Positions 7,767-15,945 of a stretch of 64,000 nucleotides of DNA are shown piece after piece; the first letter of the stretch is position 1; each line of letters begins with the position of its first letter. The DNA comes from CAZPMC01 sp964587755. Its GTDB lineage: Bacteria > Bacillota > Clostridia > Acetivibrionales > DTU013. The notes under the pieces were generated by a model. The model was not told the DNA's origin. It saw nothing but the letters and a program-made list of their open reading frames with translations, and made no database searches. Made by a program: the position numbers and the translations under genes. The stretch is from assembly GCA_964587755.1 (NCBI GenBank), contig CAZPMC010000002.1, positions 1 through 64,000 on the forward strand, given 5' to 3'.

Positions 7767-10310
7767 TTACACTCCTTTAATATAATGGCCTTTTGTAAGT
7801 CCCAAATTTCTTACCTTTTCGGCAATTTCCTCTGTTTGTGCCGTTTGCTCTCCTTTGTGAAGCTTGACAAGCTGCTTTATATCATTTATTTCCTCATTCC
7901 ATATATAAAGCCTGAGTATTGATACTCCTGATTGTGTGAGATCTTTAAGCATTTCCGGTACAAAAAGTACTTTGGAGTTTAAAATAGTGCTTCTGCATGT
8001 GGTATTATCACATACTATGGGGAATTCCACTCCCATCCGGTCTTTAAGGGTATAATCCCCTTTTCTGCAGCAACCACTGCATCCGGATGATGAGTTAAAT
8101 CCTCCCTCTACGCATCCCACAGGGCAATATTCACTTATCATAATGGGCAATCTCCCATAAACAACTGTTTCAACAGCAGGCTTCCCAAAAAGCTTACCAA
8201 GCTGCTTTATCTGTCCCAATGTCAGTTCAGACGAAAGCGCTACACTGTCAAATCCCATCCTTGCAGCCTCTTTGAATGACAATGTGTTGAAAATGTTCAT
8301 TGAGATATCCCCTGCCAGCTTAATCCCTTCAACACTCCTCATCCGGTAAGCGGTACCAATGTTCCCTACAAGAATTCCGTCGATCTGCTTAAGCTCTTTA
8401 TCATTTATAAGAGAATCCTCCCAAAAATCCCGGGAATTCTCTCTATTATCCCAAGTTATCGGAGGCACCCACCCAAACACCTCAACACCCCTGCTGCGTA
8501 AAAGCCTCACAGATTCAAAGAATCCTTGCTTTCTGCGGGAAGCCCAGGGAAGATAAACCCTGTCTGCCTCAAAAGCTGTATAGTCCATATTCTTATCCCA
8601 CTTATAGAAGTAAAGTGCTATCCTGGCTTTTGACTCTCTAATTGAAGGATTGGCGTTTGCACTTATTATATCCTCTTCAATTTCCTTAAAAATGCTGTTG
8701 CTAATGTTTGCCCTATCATATCTGTCAGCCCTCACTTTAAATAGACTATCCAGAGCTTGGCGCCTGACCTTATTTATTTCACTTATAGGTATCGATAAAC
8801 CGCCCTCAATTTCAATATCAAGCTCTGAGAATTCAAAGGGTGTCCCCCCTGTTTTCATTAACTGTTCTGTCAGTCTATCCTTCGTAATTTCACTTTTACG
8901 CGCCGCCTCCGGCAAAACAGTCCCCGAAGCATTGGCTTTATGACCGTCATTGTCCGCCAAAGTAAGCGTAAGCGGCTGCTCACGGCATAAAACCGCCCGT
9001 CCGCTTATCTTTATCTTTTTAATATTACCTGCTACATAGGATTCATGGGCAGCCCTGTTCAAACCGGCATCTGAGGTCTTAAATACACCATTTCCCCTGC
9101 TTATTTTTCCGGTAAACCTGCCGATTGTCACAATGCTCCCCTTTTCAGCAGTCTTAACTTGCCTTAAGCCTTTACCTTGCCGCATCTTACCAGTTGATAT
9201 GGAGGACACTACTCCACCCGGACTTTCTGAGTCGCCTGTCCATATTTCTACTGCGTCACCAACAGACAACCTTTCTGATAGCTTTATATCAAAGCTTTTC
9301 AGCCTCTTGTCATAGGATAAAACTCTACCCAGGTATACACCGCTGTTATTGGGCTTTTCATAGCACATCATGTCTGAGCCGTGCTTTCCCTTCAAATAGC
9401 CTGATGAAAATCCGCCTCTGTTAAATACCTGCAATAGGTCATGTTTGTCCCTTTCATTTACAGCAAACTTGCCATTCTCCTGATTATCCCCTCTTGCCTG
9501 GGCTAAATCCAAATATTTTCTGTATATCCTGACCACCGTAGCCACATATTCCGGGCTCTTCATTCTTCCCTCTATCTTTAGAGAGCTGACACCTGAGGAT
9601 GTAATATCCTCCAAAAAATCGACTGAGCAAATATCCTTTGGACTAAGAAGATATTTTGGTGGCATGCTTTTCATATCCGGCTTATCACATCTTCTGTCCA
9701 TCAGCCTGTACGGAAGGCGGCATGGCTGTGCACACCTTCCTCTGTTTCCGCTTCTGCCCCCAATAACACTGCTCATGAGACATTGACCTGAATAGCATAC
9801 ACAAAGGGCTCCGTGGACAAAGATCTCCACTTCAAGCCTCGTGTTTTTGACAATCTGCGCAACCTTCTCTAAATCCAGCTCCCTTGCCAGCACTACCCTG
9901 CTAAATCCCATATCCTCAAGGACTTTTGCCCCAGCTATATCATATACAGTCATCTGGGTGCTCCCATGAAGCGAGACATCCGGCATTACTCGTCTTAGAG
10001 CCGAGGCTAACCCCAAATCCTGTACAATAAAACCATCAATTCCTGCTTGCCGGACTTGGGCAGCATAATTTAAGGCCTCCTTCATTTCATTGTCAGAAAT
10101 AAGAATATTCATCGTAAGATAAACATTAACCCCTCTTGCATGGGCATATCTTAACTCTTCCCTCAGAGTATCCAAATCAAAGTTTTCTGCTTGCTGTCTG
10201 GCGCTGAAAAGCTTGCCTCCCAAATATACCGCATCCGCACCATTTTCCACTGCAGCATGCAGAGCCTGCGGGCTTCCTGCCGGTGCAAGCAGTTCTATCC
10301 TTTTTATCAT
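7767..10310 (-). CDS. U32 family peptidase with DUF3656-type C-terminus
   Basis: An 847-residue U32 protein. The U32 signature EIFVHGALCVCYSGQCLMSS spans residues 162-181, followed by a Cys-rich GRCAQPCRLPY. The N-terminal half is the TIM-barrel-like U32 domain. The middle contains a DUF3656-type domain. A second Cys cluster near the C-terminus (CPVGC...CSGCC) probably belongs to a repeated barrel half. U32 proteins related to RlhA/TrhP act in prephenate-dependent hydroxylation of rRNA or tRNA rather than proteolysis, and that is the likelier role. Start ATG at 10310 with AGGAG. It lies downstream of zapA and upstream of dut in the same direction. Confidence 0.9.
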   Translation of the reverse strand: MIKRIELLAPAGSPQALHAAVENGADAVYLGGKLFSARQQAENFDLDTLREELRYAHARGVNVYLTMNILISDNEMKEALNYAAQVRQAGIDGFIVQDLGLASALRRVMPDVSLHGSTQMTVYDIAGAKVLEDMGFSRVVLARELDLEKVAQIVKNTRLEVEIFVHGALCVCYSGQCLMSSVIGGRSGNRGRCAQPCRLPYRLMDRRCDKPDMKSMPPKYLLSPKDICSVDFLEDITSSGVSSLKIEGRMKSPEYVATVVRIYRKYLDLAQARGDNQENGKFAVNERDKHDLLQVFNRGGFSSGYLKGKHGSDMMCYEKPNNSGVYLGRVLSYDKRLKSFDIKLSERLSVGDAVEIWTGDSESPGGVVSSISTGKMRQGKGLRQVKTAEKGSIVTIGRFTGKISRGNGVFKTSDAGLNRAAHESYVAGNIKKIKISGRAVLCREQPLTLTLADNDGHKANASGTVLPEAARKSEITKDRLTEQLMKTGGTPFEFSELDIEIEGGLSIPISEINKVRRQALDSLFKVRADRYDRANISNSIFKEIEEDIISANANPSIRESKARIALYFYKWDKNMDYTAFEADRVYLPWASRRKQGFFESVRLLRSRGVEVFGWVPPITWDNRENSRDFWEDSLINDKELKQIDGILVGNIGTAYRMRSVEGIKLAGDISMNIFNTLSFKEAARMGFDSVALSSELTLGQIKQLGKLFGKPAVETVVYGRLPIMISEYCPVGCVEGGFNSSSGCSGCCRKGDYTLKDRMGVEFPIVCDNTTCRSTILNSKVLFVPEMLKDLTQSGVSILRLYIWNEEINDIKQLVKLHKGEQTAQTEEIAEKVRNLGLTKGHYIKGV

Positions 10311-10334
10311 ATAATCTCCTAACCAATGTCACTT

Positions 10335-10374
10335 AAAAAAATCGCTCCGCAAATAGTATTCCTCTGCGAAGCGA
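10335..10374 (-). terminator. Terminator after zapA
   Basis: On the minus strand TCGCTTCGCA pairs with TGCGGAGCGA (one mismatch) and runs into seven Ts. It lies between the zapA stop and the U32 gene start, so the U32 gene may need its own promoter or read-through. Confidence 0.8.
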
Positions 10375-10396
10375 CTTAATTTATTTTTTTAATTTC

Positions 10397-10798
10397 TCAC
10401 CCTAAATGTTTTTCCAGTGAATTGCGTACCTCTCCCAGTTCCGCTTCCCTCTTCGCCAATTCCAGCTTAAGATCCGTATTCAACCCACCAAGTGTGGAAT
10501 TTTCTTGGATCAGGCGTTGATTATCTGCCTTTAGACCTTCAACCTGATCATGCAGCCTTTTAAGCTCCCTTCTCAAGCTCAATTCACTATCACGAAGCTT
10601 AAAATATTCATCGGCGACATTTATTGCCGTCAGAACCGCAACCATGGAAGTGCTCAGTTTGTTGTTCCTCTTCATGATCTCGCACATTTTTTTGTCGATA
10701 TAGAGTCCGACTCTCTGAATATGCTCCTCAGGCTCGGCACCAACTATTGTATAGTCCTTGCCGCCAATCCTAAGCTCCACCTTGTTTCTAACAGACAA
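10397..10798 (-). CDS. zapA: Cell division protein ZapA
   Basis: A 133-residue ZapA-family protein, which binds FtsZ and bundles its filaments at midcell. The N-terminal domain shows KVELRIGGKDYTIVG and the helix VAVLTAINVADEYFKL. Residues from about 75 onward are a long coiled coil, LRRELKRLHDQVEGLK and beyond, rather longer than in B. subtilis ZapA. A strong Spo0A box lies 56-64 nt upstream of the start codon. The upstream neighbour on the same strand is a small membrane protein. Confidence 0.9.
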   Translation of the reverse strand: MSVRNKVELRIGGKDYTIVGAEPEEHIQRVGLYIDKKMCEIMKRNNKLSTSMVAVLTAINVADEYFKLRDSELSLRRELKRLHDQVEGLKADNQRLIQENSTLGGLNTDLKLELAKREAELGEVRNSLEKHLG

Positions 10799-10853
10799 AA
10801 GTAATCAACATCCTTTCGGCAGGCACAGGCTTTAAAAAATCACCCCATATGCC

Positions 10854-10862
10854 TTTGTCGAA
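10854..10862. promoter_or_regulatory. Candidate Spo0A box upstream of zapA
   Basis: TTTGTCGAA, a full match to the Spo0A-binding consensus TTTGTCRAA, read on the plus strand. On the minus strand it follows directly after a TATAAT that could serve as the zapA -10. Bound Spo0A~P would then overlap the transcription start and probably repress. Confidence 0.5.
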
Positions 10863-10918
10863 TTATAGTTCAATTATACTATATTTCGCCAAAAAAGCAT
10901 ATATCTTTTAAATCTATT

Positions 10919-11224
10919 CTACACATCTACATTTATATCCTTTTTTCCCTCAGCTCCTTCAGCATACATAGATTTTACAATGCCGAAGAATATAACAATG
11001 CCTGTAATTCCTGCAAAGAGCAAAGCAGCAATTGTACTGGTAAGTCCGTTAAATTCAAAGTCCTTCATTGCAGCCAGTCCGGTTGCTCCAAAGGTTGTTA
11101 TTGCACTTGCTATTACCAGGGGATTAAAAAACGAGGGGCTTCCTGACTCGCATTTACCAAGCACTAACACTAATACAGCATAAAATAATCCAAATGCGAG
11201 ACAGCCGATAAATATATAGAGCAG
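10919..11224 (-). CDS. NfeD-like small membrane protein, start uncertain
   Basis: Hydrophobic protein of about 101 residues with three likely membrane helices, resembling the membrane part of NfeD/YuaF-type proteins but without their C-terminal OB domain. The conserved-looking region LLYIFIGCLAFGLFYAVLVL lies before the first ordinary start codon (GTG at 11170), which would cut into the first helix. In that frame the only start at the right distance from the strong GGGGGTGAT site is CTG at 11224-11222. Either a CTG start is used or one base is missing in the T-run just upstream, where a GTG is one frame away. Function unknown; moderately sure it is a gene. Confidence 0.55.
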   Translation of the reverse strand: MLYIFIGCLAFGLFYAVLVLVLGKCESGSPSFFNPLVIASAITTFGATGLAAMKDFEFNGLTSTIAALLFAGITGIVIFFGIVKSMYAEGAEGKKDINVDV

Positions 11225-11335
11225 AAAATCACCCCCGGATTCCAGTAATTGTATTGTTATCTATGTTACCATAAGTACAGTAAAAAGTGAACACTAATTC
11301 GACCTGCTCTACTGCTGAAAGTTTTAGGAAATCCC

Positions 11336-12469
11336 CTAATTAAGGCTTAACATTTTACCATTCTCAGGGTCTATATAGACAAGCCAGTACCCAAATGCCC
11401 CATAACGGATTCTGCTCCCCTCTGCCTGTGCCCATCTGCTCATTTCACCGAAAGGCTTTTGATCTACCATGTACATACATGGAACACCGCAAACGACATA
11501 CTGCTTCTCAGTCTCCTTATGCTGAAATACACCAATAATCAAGTGCTTGTATTTGTAATGTGCCAGCATAACAGCAGGGTTAAAAAGTAATGGTGATCGA
11601 ATGCCGCTTCCGTACAAAATATTGTTGAGGTTAACAGGATTGTTTATATTCCACCAGGTATAATCACTTCTTCTGCTGCGGAAGGGATCACATTTTTGAA
11701 AATATCTGTTAAGCTCCTCCTTAAGCCGGTGAATTCTCAACGTTGTGGATGCCAATGCTTTGCCTTGGGTTTGGCGTATGTTGCACTCCTCACATAGATT
11801 AGCCCCGCTGACATTTTTATTGACGAATGCCCCGCACATATTTCCGTTAAGATAAACACAGTCAATATTTATTTTCCCAAGCTCGTTTTCATAGCCTGGC
11901 TCCGACTCCATCTCCTTACCGTAATCTGGCTCGTACTGCACCTGGCCAATTTTCTCCTCATACTCCGTTTTATACTGCTCTGCCTGTATATCCTCCTCAT
12001 ACTCCGGCTTGTACTGCTTCACCTTTGATTCTGCTAAAATTGCATCATGGAATCCTTTTCTCCATTCCTTCTTTTTGTTTTTATAAGCCGCCAGAGGACA
12101 AATGATTGAGCCCTTTCTACCGTCTGCATACTCTACCAGTACTGCTACAATTTCAAACTCATCAATTTTATAGCCGGATAATCCGACATTTCCCGGGTCA
12201 AATCTCCACTCCAGATGAGTCTTGTTTGCCCCGGTCGTAAACTGTCCCACACGCACCGGCACAGTCTTACCACTGATATTACCTATTAGATAAAGCACAT
12301 ATTCATATTTGCCATTTCCCTGTCTTAAGTTTTGAACTGTAGAAATAAGCTTTCCCTTTCCATCTCTCACCTCAATAGCAACATAGCCTGAAGGCTTCCT
12401 TGTGACTTCAAAGCCCGGATCTTCGTTAGAAAATATTAAAAATTGCCTTTGAAACCTCTTTCCTCCCAT
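11336..12469 (-). CDS. Unknown protein with central Tyr/Glu-rich repeats
   Basis: A 377-residue protein without signal peptide or membrane segment; I do not recognise a named family with confidence. Residues 1-130 look like a beta-rich domain beginning FLIFSNEDPGFEVTRKPSGY. Residues 151-198 are four imperfect repeats of a motif like QYKPEYEEDI, rich in Tyr and Glu. A short Cys-containing segment follows (CVYLNGNMC, CEECN). The C-terminal part from about 260 ends in a conserved-looking domain with WAQAEGSRIRYGAFGYWLVY. Similar clostridial proteins of this layout exist near spore genes, so a spore-coat or sporulation link is possible but not shown. Start ATG at 12469; alone in its region. Confidence 0.6.
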   Translation of the reverse strand: MGGKRFQRQFLIFSNEDPGFEVTRKPSGYVAIEVRDGKGKLISTVQNLRQGNGKYEYVLYLIGNISGKTVPVRVGQFTTGANKTHLEWRFDPGNVGLSGYKIDEFEIVAVLVEYADGRKGSIICPLAAYKNKKKEWRKGFHDAILAESKVKQYKPEYEEDIQAEQYKTEYEEKIGQVQYEPDYGKEMESEPGYENELGKINIDCVYLNGNMCGAFVNKNVSGANLCEECNIRQTQGKALASTTLRIHRLKEELNRYFQKCDPFRSRRSDYTWWNINNPVNLNNILYGSGIRSPLLFNPAVMLAHYKYKHLIIGVFQHKETEKQYVVCGVPCMYMVDQKPFGEMSRWAQAEGSRIRYGAFGYWLVYIDPENGKMLSLN

Positions 12470-12594
12470 TCTAATCCCCCCGTCTACAGCAGCAAAATCT
12501 TTACTGCATACCGTAGCATTTATAATAACTCTTCATATATTAATATGATTACTAATTATGGAAAATGCATGAGGCAAATTTGAATATTCTTTTG

Positions 12595-12623
12595 TTGAAA
12601 GTTTCATTATGATGTGGTAAAAT
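12595..12623 (+). promoter_or_regulatory. SigA-type promoter of pckG
   Basis: TTGAAA at 12595-12600 and TAAAAT at 12618-12623, with 17 nt between. It leaves a 5' leader of about 115 nt before the pckG start, in which I see no obvious hairpin. Confidence 0.65.
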
Positions 12624-12745
12624 GTTAGTGAAAAAATTAACCATTTTAAAGAGAAAATTATTGATACATTCAATTATCAGTCTGCAAACAAGAAAATTTG
12701 TTTTTTTGCACCAAGAAAAACGTTTAACATGAAAGGAGATTTTGA

Positions 12746-14536
12746 ATGACATCGAATAAAAAATTGCAAGAATGGGTAAAACAGATGGCTGATATGTGCC
12801 AACCCGATGAAATTTATTGGTGTGATGGTTCAGAAGAAGAAAACAATCGCCTCCTTAACGAGATGGTTGAAAGTGGAGCAGCTATTCGCTTAAATCCTGA
12901 GAAGCGCCCCGGCTGCTATCTTTTTAGAAGTGATCCGTCTGATGTTGCCCGAGTTGAAGATAGAACCTTTATTGCATCAAGAAGAAAAGAAGATGCAGGT
13001 CCTACAAACAATTGGATTGATCCCGATGAACTGAAAGCAACCATGACAAAACTATATACAGGCTGCATGAAGGGCAGAACAATGTATGTTATCCCCTTCT
13101 CCATGGGACCGATTGGCTCACCTATTTCAAAAATTGGTGTTGAACTGACTGACAGCCCTTACGTTGTTGTCAATATGCGTATAATGACCCGCATGGGCAA
13201 GGAAGTTCTCGATGCTCTCGGAGACGGTGATTTTGTTAAGTGTCTCCACTCTGTGGGCGCACCTCTTGCCGAAGGACAGAAAGATGTTCCCTGGCCATGT
13301 GCTCCTATTGAGCAAAAATACATCAGTCACTTCCCTGAGGAAAGAACAATTTGGTCTTATGGTTCAGGATATGGCGGAAACGCTCTGTTAGGTAAGAAAT
13401 GCTTCGCACTGCGTATAGCATCGGTACAGGCCCGCGATGAGGGCTGGATGGCTGAGCATATGCTTATTCTTGGCATTACCGATCCAAAGGGCAATAAAAA
13501 GTATGTTACAGGTGCTTTCCCAAGTGCTTGCGGAAAGACTAATCTGGCAATGCTTATCCCAACTATTCCCGGCTGGAAGGTCGAAACTATCGGTGACGAT
13601 ATTGCTTGGATGAAATTCGGAGAAGACGGACGCCTATATGCGATTAACCCCGAAGCAGGCTTCTTTGGTGTTGCTCCCGGTACCTCAATGGAATCAAATC
13701 CAAACGCAATGCTTACCTGCCGAAAGAATACAATTTTCACAAACGTTGCCCTGACAGATGATGGCGATGTATGGTGGGAAGGTATAGGCACAGAAGCACC
13801 GGATCATCTTATCGACTGGAGAGGAAATGACTGGACTCCAGAATCAGGCACACTGGCAGCACATCCCAATGCTCGTTTTACAGCTCCTGCAAGTCAGTGT
13901 CCTTCAATTGCTCCTGAGTGGGAAGATCCTGCAGGCGTACCTATTTCAGCATTCTTGATAGGCGGTCGCCGTCCAACCGTTATTCCTCTGGTACACGAAA
14001 GCTTTGACTGGGAGCATGGTGTTTTCCTCGGCTCAATTATGGGCTCTGAAATTACTGCAGCAACCATTTCCAAAAATATCGGAAAGGTACGCCGTGATCC
14101 CTTCGCAATGCTTCCTTTTATGGGATACAACGTGGGCAACTATCTTAAGCATTGGCTTAATATCGGTAAAAAATCTTCTCCTGACAAACTTCCGAAGATT
14201 TTCTATGTCAATTGGTTCCGCAAGGACGAAAATGGCAAATGGTTATGGCCGGGCTTTGGCGAAAACAGCCGCGTACTCAAATGGATTATAGAAAGGGTAT
14301 CAGGCGAAGGCAAAGCAGAAAAAACTGCTATCGGCTATTTACCTACCGAAGACGCTATAGATACTGACGGTCTTGATGTATCCGCAGAGGATATGAAAGA
14401 GCTTCTTAATGTTGACAAGGAAGAATGGCTCAATGAAGTAGCCTCCGTAAAAGAGCATTATAAGAGCTACGGAAATGAGATACCAGATGAATTGCATGCA
14501 CAGCTTGAGGCATTAGAAAAAAGACTTACTGATTAA
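12746..14536 (+). CDS. pckG: Phosphoenolpyruvate carboxykinase (GTP)
   Basis: A 596-residue GTP-dependent PEPCK, the usual length. It interconverts oxaloacetate + GTP with PEP + CO2 + GDP; in saccharolytic clostridia it often runs toward oxaloacetate as part of a malate shunt. The kinase loop FPSACGKTNLAML, the metal and substrate region ETIGDDIAWMKFGEDG, and FGVAPGTS are present. Start ATG at 12746 with GAAAGGAG. It stands alone with its own promoter and ends before the GGGGACGG inverted repeat, which may serve as its terminator. Confidence 0.97.
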   Translation: MTSNKKLQEWVKQMADMCQPDEIYWCDGSEEENNRLLNEMVESGAAIRLNPEKRPGCYLFRSDPSDVARVEDRTFIASRRKEDAGPTNNWIDPDELKATMTKLYTGCMKGRTMYVIPFSMGPIGSPISKIGVELTDSPYVVVNMRIMTRMGKEVLDALGDGDFVKCLHSVGAPLAEGQKDVPWPCAPIEQKYISHFPEERTIWSYGSGYGGNALLGKKCFALRIASVQARDEGWMAEHMLILGITDPKGNKKYVTGAFPSACGKTNLAMLIPTIPGWKVETIGDDIAWMKFGEDGRLYAINPEAGFFGVAPGTSMESNPNAMLTCRKNTIFTNVALTDDGDVWWEGIGTEAPDHLIDWRGNDWTPESGTLAAHPNARFTAPASQCPSIAPEWEDPAGVPISAFLIGGRRPTVIPLVHESFDWEHGVFLGSIMGSEITAATISKNIGKVRRDPFAMLPFMGYNVGNYLKHWLNIGKKSSPDKLPKIFYVNWFRKDENGKWLWPGFGENSRVLKWIIERVSGEGKAEKTAIGYLPTEDAIDTDGLDVSAEDMKELLNVDKEEWLNEVASVKEHYKSYGNEIPDELHAQLEALEKRLTD

Positions 14537-14556
14537 TTACAAATAATATAAAGTAA

Positions 14557-14602
14557 AGGGGACGGTTTTTTCTTCTTTAAAAAGCAAAAAGACCCGTCCC
14601 CT
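14557..14602. repeat. GGGGACGG inverted repeat, copy 1
   Basis: AGGGGACGG at 14557-14565 pairs with CCGTCCCCT at 14594-14602, with an AAAGCAAAAAGA-type middle. A second copy with the same ends and middle is at 34539-34587. It lies between the convergent pckG and ksgA genes and is followed by a T-run, so it may also work as a bidirectional terminator. The sequence type is typical of REP-like elements in Firmicutes; no transposase is nearby. Confidence 0.75.
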
Positions 14603-14670
14603 CCTTTTTTTGCTTCGTTGTTCGGGCGCATGCTAGTAGCAGCACGATAACCTTATGCAGATAACTTAAA

Positions 14671-14745
14671 AGGCAGGTTGATAGCAGATCAATAATCCTG
14701 TGAGGACAATTACAGACTGTGAAATGTGGTGAAGTTGGAATGCGG
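14671..14745 (+). repeat. Structured dispersed element, copy A
   Basis: About 75 nt, some 90% identical by eye to 52133-52212. The shared core contains CAGG...CCTG and a hairpin around ACAGACTGTG, then GAAGTTGGAATGC. Downstream unique sequence to about 14830 is also strongly foldable, with a perfect 9-bp stem GGTTTGCCA/TGGCAAACC around CGGA. The gene-free stretch 14537-14969 holds this, copy 1 of the inverted repeat, and otherwise nothing I can name. It may be a decayed group II intron fragment or another structured RNA; orientation is arbitrary. Confidence 0.6.
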
Positions 14746-14969
14746 TTATCAGGAACATACGGTTTGCCACGGATGGCAAACCCGCTTGTTTTGAGGCATG
14801 GACGCCGAATAACAAGCGCCCGCATTGTAACGAACCTAAATTTCTACAGTCTGTATGTGACGAACTGGATATTGCATCTGCTTATCTTACCTGCCTGAAG
14901 CATCTCTACACTATGCTATCGAACAGCCGCGCCCGCTTTTCAGCGAGACTTATTTCTACAGCCTATATC

Positions 14970-15845
14970 TTACCTGCCCTTTTCGTAAATACTGTTCGAA
15001 AGCCTTGCAAACTCTCCAATAGACAGCGTCTCACCTCTGAGATTTTCGTCAAATCCGTTTTCATCAAAGATTTTTTTAATCTCGTCCTTCGTCAAGTTGA
15101 AAAAGCCCGAATTATTAAGTGCATTCACCAAGGTTTTTCTTCTTTGCCCAAAGGCGGCTTTCACCACGCGGAAGAATAGTTTCTTATCATGTAGTTTTAC
15201 AGGAGGTGTTTTATATATATCCAGCTTTACCACACAAGAATCCACATCAGGCTGGGGTATGAAGCTGGAAGGAGGCACTTTTATCGCGATGGAAGCATTG
15301 GAATAATACTGAACGGCTACAGATAATGCCCCGTAGTCCTTTCCGCCGGGCTTAGCTATCATTCTGTCTGCTACCTCCTTTTGCACCATGAACACCATGG
15401 TTTCAACCGTAAGGCCGCCCTCCAGAAGCTTCATAACCACAGGAGTGGTTATATAATACGGAAGGTTCGCTACGATCTTAGTGCTTGTATGTGAAAACTC
15501 CCCTTCCCTTTCTGCAATAGCCTCTTTAAGTACCTTGTCCACATCAAGCTTTAGTATGTCGTCCTGTATGATTTTAATGTTTAGATAATCTTGAATATTG
15601 GCATTTAGCGCAGGAATAAGCTTTTTGTCTATCTCCACCGCCACAACTAAGCCAGCTTTATCTGCCAGCCGGACAGTCAGACTCCCCAGCCCCGGCCCGA
15701 TTTCAAGAACCAAATCACCCTTTGAAAGACCAGCCGCCTCTACTATTCTTTTCAGAATACCAGTATCATTTAAAAAATTCTGGCCTAATGATTTTGTCGG
15801 ATGTAAATTAAATTTTTTTAAAGTGCTTCTGACATCAACATTCAT
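14970..15845 (-). CDS. rsmA: 16S rRNA dimethyladenosine transferase RsmA/KsgA
   Basis: A 291-residue enzyme that dimethylates two adjacent adenines in the 3'-terminal helix of 16S rRNA. The N-terminal block HPTKSLGQNFLND, the SAM site VLEIGPGLGSLT and the catalytic NLPYYITTPV (NLPY motif) are all present. The chosen ATG at 15845 has GGAGAG just upstream; an in-frame TTG at 15857 lacks a site. It follows the yabE-like gene as in B. subtilis, but rnmV, normally between them, is absent. A promoter and a terminator-like hairpin precede it, suggesting attenuation. Confidence 0.96.
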   Translation of the reverse strand: MNVDVRSTLKKFNLHPTKSLGQNFLNDTGILKRIVEAAGLSKGDLVLEIGPGLGSLTVRLADKAGLVVAVEIDKKLIPALNANIQDYLNIKIIQDDILKLDVDKVLKEAIAEREGEFSHTSTKIVANLPYYITTPVVMKLLEGGLTVETMVFMVQKEVADRMIAKPGGKDYGALSVAVQYYSNASIAIKVPPSSFIPQPDVDSCVVKLDIYKTPPVKLHDKKLFFRVVKAAFGQRRKTLVNALNNSGFFNLTKDEIKKIFDENGFDENLRGETLSIGEFARLSNSIYEKGR

Positions 15846-15856
15846 TTTTCTCTCCA

Positions 15857-15888
15857 AAAAACGTGCCGGTGTTTATAAAACGCCGGCA
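15857..15888 (-). terminator. Terminator/attenuator hairpin in the ksgA leader
   Basis: On the minus strand TGCCGGCGTTT pairs with AAACACCGGCA (one non-Watson-Crick pair) around a TAT loop, then CGTTTTTT. It sits between the ksgA promoter and the ksgA ribosome site, so it can end yabE transcripts and perhaps attenuate ksgA. Confidence 0.7.
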
Positions 15889-15903
15889 AAGTTTAAGTCC
15901 CCT

Positions 15904-15932
15904 ATTATATCTAATTATTTCAATTATTTCAA
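15904..15932 (-). promoter_or_regulatory. SigA-type promoter of ksgA
   Basis: On the minus strand TTGAAA (15932-15927) and TATAAT (15909-15904) are exactly 17 nt apart, both near-perfect. The predicted start of transcription is about 10 nt before the terminator-like hairpin. Confidence 0.7.
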
Positions 15933-15945
15933 AGTCACAAACATC

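Noticed and set aside
12916..14139. Minus-strand frames inside pckG
   Set aside because: Shadows of a highly conserved plus-strand gene.
14577..15179. Frames in the 14.6-15.1 kb repeat region
   Set aside because: They run through repeats or ksgA and show no protein family features.
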